Under the pieces are notes generated by a model that ran no database searches, had not been told where the DNA came from, and saw only the letters and a list, made by a program, of their open reading frames with translations. A program made the translations under genes and the position numbers. From NCBI RefSeq assembly GCF_030269925.1, contig NC_085117.1, positions 11,408,731 through 11,472,730 on the forward strand: a stretch of 64,000 nt of DNA, read 5' to 3'. Origin of the DNA: Bombyx mori. Its lineage: Eukaryota; Arthropoda; Insecta; Lepidoptera; Bombycidae. Shown here piece by piece: positions 56,625 through 64,000 of the stretch (positions are counted from its first letter, which is position 1; every line of letters starts with the position of its first letter).

Positions 56625-56790
56625 AGCTAGACCGCGCGAGAAAGAGATGGGCAGACTTTTCATGATGCGCATGCAGTGCGACGTCACGCCGCGCGCTTAT
56701 TCACAAACACTACACAAGTGCAACGTGTGAATGTGTTGAACGCGTGCTAAATGGTAAGCGAAGTGGGGGTGTTAGGTTTTATTTTCGTTA
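56625..56790. other. Isolated GC-rich block with CGCGCG and a CRE-like site
   Basis: ACCGCGCGAGAAAGAGATGG, TGCGACGTCACGCCGCGCGC and GAACGCGTGCTAAATGGTAA lie close together in AT-rich DNA. ATGGTAAGC could be a start codon touching a splice donor. I cannot tell whether this is a promoter with a minimal first exon or part of a repeat. Confidence 0.3.
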
Positions 56791-57067
56791 TGGAATTTCT
56801 TGATTTGGTCGCCGCACCCAAAGCCCGCGATAAAAGCTATGCCATAGCTTAAAACTAAAAATGAGCATTTTTTAACGCATCTATGAACATAAGACCGTGA
56901 CCGCAATAACTAAAGTATTCGTATAAAGACCGCCGAGGACAGGAATATGTGGAGAAGCATGGTGCATCGAGCGATCCACACTCCAAGCTAGACACGACCT
57001 TCAACAACGAAGAGACCGACTAAGGAAAAAAAACGTACTGTCGGAATATAATTACAATGAAAAAAGT

Positions 57068-57512
57068 TTTTTTTTTCCTACCTAAGCTGATAGATAGCCT
57101 TGAGAGGCTATATCAGCGTCGCCTTAACTAGTAGGGGCTCAAACCTGATGACGTTGCTAACACGAACCCTAGCAAGAGCCGTGCTTCGCAGAATCTACCA
57201 CCGGATCGGAAACGCGACCCACTGAGAAGATCCGGCGAGAAACTCAGTGGGCTGTGTCTGATTAATTTACTCGTCGAGCCCTACGTCGCAAGCGACGGGT
57301 TCGACGAGAACGATGACCGGTGCTTGAGGTACCTAAAAGCTCCGTTAGTGGATCGGGAGGATCCGAAATAACGTGTTTGGAGTGACGTCGACTGCTTTAC
57401 ATTCTTTCCGCAGGATCGGGAATGTAGTTACCGGCGGCCACGATGAGAGGGTTCTCGTGTCGTGCCGCTTTATCGAAGTGGTGAAAAAAGTATTGTTCGG
57501 TATCTACAACTC
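57068..57512 (-). repeat. LINE 3' part with broken coding remnant
   Basis: After a T-run come CTACCTAAGCTGATAGATAG, CCACCGGATCGGAAACGCGA and GAGAAGATCCGGCGAGAAAC. Further right, the minus strand reads FDKAARHENPLIVAAGNYIP, matching FDKAMRHDNRLIVAAADYSP of the 40-kb LINE. A decayed relative. Confidence 0.75.
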
Positions 57513-57825
57513 CCAAACACCGAACAAAATATAGAACATTCTTTGAAATTTGAAAATGTTCATTAGATATGTTATATGTCATTCACACAACTAAGGGCGG
57601 CGCGCTGTCGTACTTTGCAACTACTAGGTATACCTACACCAAAATCTGCCACGTATCGCAAAACAGGCGAGCATTTTTTTGAAATTGCCCAATCGGATGG
57701 ATCACCCCGTAGCCCACCAGATGTTCAAAGGTTGCCGAAACCGATAGAAATCACAACATGAATGTTGTCACCTATTGGTCAGTAGGCTCGACTTAATTCA
57801 AAATATGAATAGAGACTGCATATAA

Positions 57826-58031
57826 AGTCATCGTGGCCTAAAGGATAAGACGCCCAATGTACCTAGTCGTATCAATCGAAGCGACTTTGTCATTGTTCGA
57901 ATTCTGCAGGCAGGTACAAATTTTTCTAGTGAAAAATGCACTTAGCACATGCTCACGAACGACTATGACAATCAATGAATAACATAGTAATAAAAATCAA
58001 TTCACAAAAAAATTAATATGCGTAATTGCTA
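57826..58031 (+). repeat. SINE head fragment
   Basis: GTCATCGTGGCCTAAAGGAT, a B-box-like TTGTTCGAATTCTGCAGG and AATTAATATGCGTAATTGCT. The 3' part that normally follows is missing. Confidence 0.75.
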
Positions 58032-58057
58032 AAGAATTAAGACATAAACCTCAAGTA

Positions 58058-58172
58058 TCAAGTTGGGTGGAAGCATGTACCTAAGCCAGCGGCTTGGCTC
58101 TGCCACTGGCATAGCTGACGTCCATGAGCGACGGTAACCACTTACCATCAGGTGGGACATATGCTTGTCAAT
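58058..58172 (+). repeat. LINE 3' end fragment, plus orientation
   Basis: CAGCGGCTTGGCTCTGCCAC, GGTAACCACTTACCATCAGG and TGGGACATATGCTTGTC are the reverse complement of the end at 470-560. It abuts the Helitron at 58173. Confidence 0.7.
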
Positions 58173-58819
58173 CTCTATATATAAAAATGAATTGCTGTTC
58201 GTTAGTCTCGCTAAAACTCGAGAACGGTTGAGCCGATAAAGGATAAAGGATAAGACGTCCGGTGCATTCGTATGTAGCGATGCACCGGTGTTCGAATCCC
58301 GCAGGCGGGTACCAATTTTTCTAATGAAATACGTACTCAACAAATGTTCACGATTGACTTCCACGGTGAAGGAATAACATCGTGTAATAAAAACCAAACC
58401 CGCAAAATAATAATTTGCGTAATCACTGGTGGTAGGACCTCTTGGGAGTCCGCACGGGTAGGTACTATCACCCTGCCTATTTCCGCCGTGAAGCAGTAAT
58501 GCGTTTCGGTTCGAAGGGTGGGGTAGCCGTTGTAACTACCTATACTGAGACCTTAGAACTTATATCTCGAGGTGGGTGGCGCATTTACGTTGTAGATGTC
58601 TATGGGCTCCAGTAACCACTTAAGACCAGGTGGGCTGTGAGCTCGTCAATCCATCAAAGCAATAAAAAAAAAAGCCGATTTGGCTAATTTTGGTCTTGAA
58701 TTATTTGTCGAAGTTCAGAGAAGGTTTAAAAGTTAGATAAATATGAAAATTTGAATTAAATAAAGTTTAGGTATTTTATTAATCGATTGAGGCACTACGA
58801 AGTCTGCCGGGTCAGCTAG
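58173..58819 (+). mobile_element. Helitron-like element interrupted by a SINE
   Basis: Starts TCTATATATAAAAATGAATTG and ends TCTGCCGGGTCAGCTAG|T. The body is split at 58238-58672 by a SINE, and the Helitron sequence resumes with the duplicated AGCCGAT. Without the SINE it has the size of the sister copies, minus a small deletion before the 3' end. Confidence 0.85.
58238..58672 (+). repeat. Near-full-length SINE nested in the Helitron, 7-bp target duplication
   Basis: Starts AAAGGATAAAGGATAAGACG, has a good B box (GTTCGAATCCC), the middle part, AATCACTGGTGGTAGGACCT and a GCAATAAAAAAAAAA tail. AGCCGAT stands at 58231-58237 and 58673-58679. The first ~15 bases of the head are replaced by a duplicated AAAGGAT. 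Confidence 0.9.
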
Positions 58820-58834
58820 TAAATAAATAAATCA

Positions 58835-58910
58835 TTCACGTTTTGATGTCTACGGGCTCCGGTAGCCACTTAACCAAGTAGGTACGTCGTGAACTCAATC
58901 ACCCGCCTCA
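58835..58910 (+). repeat. Short SINE 3' scrap
   Basis: TGATGTCTACGGGCTCCGGT and AGCCACTTAACCA match the SINE 3' block. Diverged. Confidence 0.5.
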
Positions 58911-59339
58911 ACTTAAAAAATAATGAAATCCGAGGTAATACTAATGTATGTAATTAGTAAGTAGGTATCGTTGGTACCGCAGAGTTATCATTGTGATACT
59001 AATTCGACAGGTCGGAGGTACCTACGTTACCTACGTATGTACCTTGATAGCTCAATTAGCGGTTTCATAGCGTGCGTTGCCACAAAATTGGATCGCGCTA
59101 ATGGCCGCGAAGTGGAAGGCTTAATAAAAAGCAGCTAATTGTGGCTGTCAATGAATTCACCGAAGCTCTACCTCTCATGCAAGACGTGTAAAACTACGTT
59201 TTGGAATATCGGAAAATTACGATTTAAAAACTATAAAACGTAAAATGATCGCAAGCGATGACTTTAGAGGGGACGTAACAGAAATTCAGAGCTGTCGGAT
59301 AATTTATGCCCTTCTATATATCATGCGAGTGCGAAGTTC
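58911..59339. other. Intergenic DNA
   Basis: No feature recognised before the GC-rich promoter-like block. Confidence 0.4.
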
Positions 59340-59972
59340 AGATGGCATGTCTCGGGTCGGCCGAGTTCCAGTAGGCACTGTGATAAGGTGCGGGCGCTGT
59401 GACGTCACAGTGGCCAGCACAGCGCGCCAATGGTGGAGCGAGGCGGTGCTATAGAGCGCGCGCGCAACGCCCACCGAATTAACCTATAGGAAAAACTTGG
59501 AAAACCAAACTGTAAAATTCGATCGACTTTTACTACTCACGACTTGGGTAACTCCGAAAACTCCTGGTACTCCCAAGTCTTGTCCAGTTTTGATCTAACA
59601 CAACTAAACTTTTAAGTAATATGATTAGATTTTTTTTTTATTAAGGATATATTTTTTTGTCAAATACGTAATCTGAGAACTTTATTTGCGAAACACGTCA
59701 TTCTTGCCGTTTTGTGCTTGTTCGTTTATTTATTTGCATATTATATTCGTATCGGCGCGCAGAAGAGCCATATCAGTCGGGAGCGCGCGCCCCTTCTGTC
59801 CAATATTTTGTACTTACGCGCGGAGCATAAGGAACTCTTTATAGTGTGTGCGCGCGAGTCGACCGCACGCGCGCTATTCACGTTCCATCTAAATTTCGGT
59901 GCAGGCAACTCGATAATAAATATATTCATTTTTTTTTTCAAATAATATACCGTTCTATCGTTGGAAGTGACC
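59340..59972 (+). promoter_or_regulatory. GC-rich promoter-like region with a CRE palindrome
   Basis: CpG-rich DNA unlike its surroundings: TGACGTCA (full CRE) at 59400-59407, GAGCGCGCGCGCAACGCCC near 59454, and CGCGCG-rich tracts at 59755-59875. It ends at the ATG of the candidate gene at 59973. Its position and composition suggest a promoter; the start site cannot be fixed. Confidence 0.4.
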
Positions 59973-61365
59973 ATGAGTTGGGGCCAGGAGCGCGACAGGT
60001 CCGGGGACAAGCTGGAGATAAACGAGGCCGTCGGAAAACTCGTGAAAATATTTGACTACGATACAATACTGCCGCAACCAACGAAGTAAGTTAAACGTTA
60101 ATTTATGTATGTGTTATGTAGTTATGTATGTATGTCTGTGAGTCCGCACGGGTAGGTACCACCACCCCATCTATTTCTGCCGTGAAGCAGTAATGCGTTT
60201 CGGGTTGAAGTGTGGGGCAGCCGTTGTAACTATACTGAGACCTTAGAACTTATATCTCAAGGCGGGTGGCGGATTTACGTTGTAGATGTCTATGGGCTCC
60301 AGTAACCACTTAACACCAGGTGGGCTGTGAGCTCATCCACCCATCTAAGCAATAAAAAAATGTATCTACTAAATATGTGAAATAATGTGCCCATGATTTT
60401 TTTCATAGCTCACAATATATCTACTATCTATAGCTATATCGCCCGATGCATTTGTAGACATGCTGTAGTTCGATCCCGGGACAAATACGAATAAATATTA
60501 TAATATATTTGAAACAGTCGTGTAGCTATCATGTGTTCGCCGATGGCTTCCTTGAAACTAGTATAATACCGCGCTATAAATTCAAAGCCGCAAAATGAAG
60601 AAAAAAAAAATCGTTGCTTTAAACCCATGGTGGGACGGAGTAACCCAGGATCGGTAGCACCTCTACGTAATTTCTATACGCTAGTTACATTGAAAAGAAA
60701 AAAACAGTATAGTCGAAATACATTAAAATAGTCAATGTAACTCCATAAAGTACCCTGTGATCGTTTGCCCGAATTGGAGAGAAAAGCTCTTACTATTTGC
60801 AATAGTTTTTTTTTTACGTGAAACTAAAATCAAACCAAGAGAAAAAGAAAAAAATCGCAGAACGCACAAACACAGAAGACAACGGACCCGTGAAATTCTG
60901 TAAAAAATTATACGTGTTAAACTAAATATGTATAAAGATAAATTTTAATGGTATCTGAATAATTATAAACAAAGTTTAATTATCTAAGACGAATTTTCAG
61001 AGATCCTAATTTTTTTTTGTATTAGTGCATATTATGAAAACTTACTGCCAAGCAGATCTTAAAAACTAGATTCATATTCAGTATGAAATTTGAAATAGAT
61101 ACTTTATCATTTTTTAACTTAGCTTAATTATTTTAAAATTAGCGCTATGGTTAATCTATTACGTACAAAGTTTAAAAACAAAATATTTTAATTTTTCTTC
61201 TTCTAATTTTCTCTGGCTTCTAATTTTTTTTCTTCATTTTAACTGATATGAAAAATATATATTTTTAACAGCAACAAATACAGGCGAACTTGCATCGCAG
61301 AAAGAAGTCGCTCAAAAGCCTATAGCAGGAAAACCAATGGCAAAATGCCGCCTACCGCTAGCTAA
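59973..61365 (+). CDS. Candidate two-exon gene, 68 residues, function unknown
   Basis: Exon 1 is 59973-60085, beginning MSWGQERDRSGDKLEINEAV and including KLVKIFDYDTILPQPT, with a consensus donor GTAAGT. The acceptor TTTTTAACAG ends at 61271, and exon 2 (61272-61365) continues in frame with NKYRRTCIAERSRSKAYSRK and ends PPTAS before TAA. The N-terminal half is acidic/hydrophobic and the C-terminal half strongly basic; there is no signal peptide or membrane span. Exon 1 is well supported by ATG context, GC content and donor; the choice of exon 2 is weaker, because other exons beyond the window could be used instead. I do not recognise the protein. A SINE lies in the intron (60130-60360). Confidence 0.45.
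60130..60360 (+). repeat. SINE 3' part, slightly 5'-truncated
   Basis: Starts within GTGAGTCCGCACGGGTAGGT (about 20 bp past the usual boundary) and ends GCAATAAAAAAA. Sense orientation in the intron of the candidate gene. Confidence 0.88.
60361..61271. other. AT-rich intronic DNA of the candidate gene
   Basis: No other exon or repeat recognised. Confidence 0.4.
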
Positions 61366-61684
61366 CTATTTGTACATGTAATATCACTATGCATGGACTT
61401 TACTTACGACAAGTAATTAGATGATAATAGAGTCATCTGTTGGGCGGAGCTCTATATAGATGGCTCGTTAGCGAAGAGGCCGCGACCTGCGGCTTATGAA
61501 AGCGATACCTACTGGAGTATAAATTAACCATAATGCCTCACTTAAGCTCGTTACTGATAACGAATAGCATTCATTATATTATTTATCTATGTACCTAAGT
61601 TCTTTTTTATTCTGTTAAACGATGACAGCTCACTTTGATGGATTGTTTTTTTTTTCTTTTTAACTGAAAATTAGCATTAAAACA

Positions 61685-61875
61685 CTTTTCATTCTGCCTC
61701 TAAGCAGTCATTCGTTCCGGTTTGAAGAGTGGGAACAGCCGTTGTTAAATTACAAGACTTTGAGATCACGTCTCGAAGTGAGTGGTGGCATTTGCGTTAT
61801 AATGTCCATAGGTACGGGTGGGTATCCACCTGAACACCATGTAGGACTTTTGTTCATCCACACATATACGCTGTA
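61685..61875 (+). repeat. Old, diverged SINE 3' part
   Basis: AGCAGTCATTCGTTCCGGTT, TGAAGAGTGGGAACAGCCGT and AAGTGAGTGGTGGCATTTGC follow the SINE 3' order, with many changes and no A-tail. Confidence 0.65.
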
Positions 61876-62296
61876 AAAGTTAATAGCATACTATTAAGTG
61901 TACAAGATAACATAGAAGTTACTGTTTATTAAGACTTTATTAAAATATTCATTTATATATCAATATTATTGCAGTTTTATTCAAAAACCGTCTGGTACAT
62001 TTTTACTCTATCTAGTACACTATTAGTACATTCATTCCTTGAAAGATCGGATACTCACGGACTCTGTACATACAGACCGAGCGGATGTAGCTATATCATA
62101 GTTCACAATAACTAAACTCAAATCAAAAATGCTTGTAAGCAAAGGGAAAGTGGCCTAATATGTGTAACGATAACGCTCGTCGATTTTACCGATTCAACTA
62201 TTAAATAGCAAGCAATTTGAATCGTTTGTACTAAGTTTAAATCAAATTGAAACGAACAAAATTAAACAGCTTTCAAGTCATTTTAATAATTAAACG

Positions 62297-62575
62297 GCCG
62301 TCTCATGTAGTGGTAAGTGACATGGTCACTACACAAGGGGGTCGCGGGTTCGAATCCCGCCAAGGGAAGATATTTCTGTGATAAATATAAATGTCCTTTC
62401 CAGGGTTATGGATGTATATTAAATATGTGTATGTGTATAATAAAAATCTTACATTTATTTCCGTTATCTGGTACCTGTAACACAAGTTCTTTACGAACTT
62501 ATCACGGGACCAGTTAACGTGGCGTGACTGTTAGTAAATATGTATTTATATTTATATTTATGTTATTTATATAGA
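62297..62575 (+). repeat. tRNA-derived SINE, second family
   Basis: GCCGTCTCATGTAGTGGTAA (A-box region) and GGGTTCGAATCCCGCC (B box, 62346-62361) form a tRNA-like head. The body runs to TCTTTACGAACTTATCACGG and a TATTTATATTTATA tail. This body is common in lepidopteran genomes. The ends of the head do not pair like an acceptor stem, so it is not a tRNA gene. Confidence 0.7.
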
Positions 62576-63098
62576 TCATCAGCCCGGCTTACGGTTTCAG
62601 GCATAAAGCAATCAATTTGTAAAGACAGACTTCAAATTTCCTTCGGTCTTCGCGAATCATAGACATAATTGAATCTACTTTTACGGTTTAACCTCGTGTC
62701 TCTATTGTCATTATATTCCGACGTTTCGGATACTTTATGACATGCGCCGATAGTCCAATATTCATATTTAAAATCTGTTTTTGATGACCACGAAAAATAT
62801 ACTCGTACTCGAGACGTAAGAATGTCGCGCGGTAAAAGACTATTTGGTTAAAGCGACTTTTCGCTTAATACGCGACATTAATCTTTGAAATTTAAAGTTC
62901 CGTTTTATTTGGTATTAGCATCAACGATTCGATGTTTTTAATTGAGCCTCAATTATAATAAGTTTACCTCATCGAATAGCTGAAGAAGTTTCATTATTAT
63001 GATATTTTTTCCAAATTTTTTAACCTTTAAATAAATGGCTCTCATGTAAAGTTACAAAAATGTCGCTTAAACCAAATAGCTTTTACCCTCCGATATAA
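62576..63098. other. Intergenic AT-rich DNA
   Basis: Nothing supported. Confidence 0.4.
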
Positions 63099-63401
63099 TC
63101 TATCTATATATAGGTATATATAAAAATGAATTGCTGTTCGTTAGTCTCGCTAAAACTTGAGAACCGCTGGACCAATTTGGCTAATTTTGGTCTTGAATTA
63201 TTTGTGGAAGTCTAGAGAAGGTTTAAAAGGTAGATAAATATTAAAATGCTCGGAATTAAATAAAAATAACAATTTTGTTTTCCCTTTTATGTGTCCCCCG
63301 TTGGCAAAAATTCCTTTTGTTTGTTTTAAGTTTATTTTATACAAAAGTTTAGGTCTTTTATTTATCGATTGATGCACTACGAAGTCTGCCGGGTCAGCTA
63401 T
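63099..63401 (+). mobile_element. Helitron-like element with a damaged 3' end
   Basis: Starts TCTATCTATATATAGGTATA and ends CTGCCGGGTCAGCTA followed by TGAC, so the final G of CTAG is lost. Same family as 20537-20832. Confidence 0.78.
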
Positions 63402-64000
63402 GACAATATAAAACGATAGATTCATCCGTACAAGTAATTTTAATTACATAGACTCCTTATCGTAAAGGCCGGCGCCCGCTTTGAGGCATGTGGTTGAAGT
63501 CTCAATTGCCATCGAATTGTGACTACCCTTGAAAGCGAGATTGCTTCGCGTCAGAACTAACAATCGAATCCTATCGTGGTGACATGAACCATCAGCTTTT
63601 TTTTAATGAAAACAATACTAGGAATGTCGCAATTCAGGACATCTTTAATATGGTGAACAGATGTCTACATTCTATGACCTAAAATTATTACATCACAACA
63701 AGGCCCAAAGCAAGGTTGTTTAATTTTAGTTATTAATATTCTGCAATATGCGTATATACGAACACGATATTGAGAAGATCTTCCAGTGAGTGGGTGTTTT
63801 TCTCGCTGGAAGTATATAATTATGCAAGCTTAACTTTGTAAATATCCACTACATTAGTATTAAAAATATAAAGCATAAAAATACTTTGTTAATTTAATAA
63901 CTTTCATGAATATACCGTATCTCGTCGTTAGCATCAGTTATATAAATTTAAAAAAAAACACATAACTAGTTTGGAAGATTTTTTTCGTAATTATCAATGA
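63402..64000. other. Intergenic DNA to the window edge
   Basis: A small GC-rich strip at 63465-63485, otherwise AT-rich with no feature seen. Confidence 0.4.

Noticed and set aside
62297..62370. Possible tRNA gene
   Set aside because: A and B boxes are good, but the ends do not pair as an acceptor stem, and a lepidopteran SINE body follows directly.

Overview
This is nuclear DNA from a moth, almost certainly a silkworm of the genus Bombyx. The base composition is AT-rich, the genes are split by GT-AG introns, and the window is full of repeats typical of Bombyx. These include about fourteen copies or pieces of a tRNA-derived SINE (Bm1-type), lepidopteran Helitron-like elements ending in CTAG, and 5'-truncated non-LTR retrotransposons. 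There is no operon, CRISPR, prophage or bacterial feature.

Four conserved genes can be read with confidence. (1) 3370-3794, minus: the first two coding exons of a ZIP11/SLC39A11-type zinc transporter; the rest lies beyond the left edge. (2) 20424-43358, plus: a complete nine-exon gene for a 437-residue apical ZP-domain protein with a signal peptide, eight cysteines, a furin-like RKRR site and one membrane span. Its introns carry SINEs, Helitrons, several LINE fragments, a large inverted repeat and a 1.9-kb LINE with a perfect 14-bp target duplication. (3) 49716-50476, plus: a two-exon aprataxin (HIT domain plus C2H2 zinc finger). (4) 50673-54260, minus: a complete five-exon RNA lariat debranching enzyme. 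Genes 3 and 4 face each other tail to tail, with 196 bp between their stop codons. A fifth, weaker gene model (59973-61365, plus) would encode a 68-residue protein I do not recognise; it sits downstream of a GC-rich stretch with a CRE palindrome.

Layout. 1-3.3 kb: retroelement pieces and ZIP11 intron. 3.4-3.8 kb: ZIP11 exons. 4-20.4 kb: gene-poor repeat territory. 20.4-43.4 kb: ZP gene. 43.5-44.6 kb: a hAT-type element with 8-bp target duplication and a 125-codon ORF. 45.6-47.5 kb: a 1,956-bp element with perfect 31-bp inverted ends and TAA duplication. 48.3-49.6 kb: three tandem ~425-bp units, each starting with an E2F-like site, directly upstream of aprataxin. 49.7-54.3 kb: aprataxin and DBR1. 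54.5-64 kb: retroelement debris, a SINE nested in a Helitron, and the candidate small gene.

The genes do not form one pathway. Aprataxin and DBR1 both process unusual nucleic-acid ends, but their adjacency may be chance. The observations most worth following up are the E2F-site tandem triplication, the 69-bp-arm hairpin just after ZP exon 3, the two TIR elements with intact target duplications, and the 68-residue gene model.
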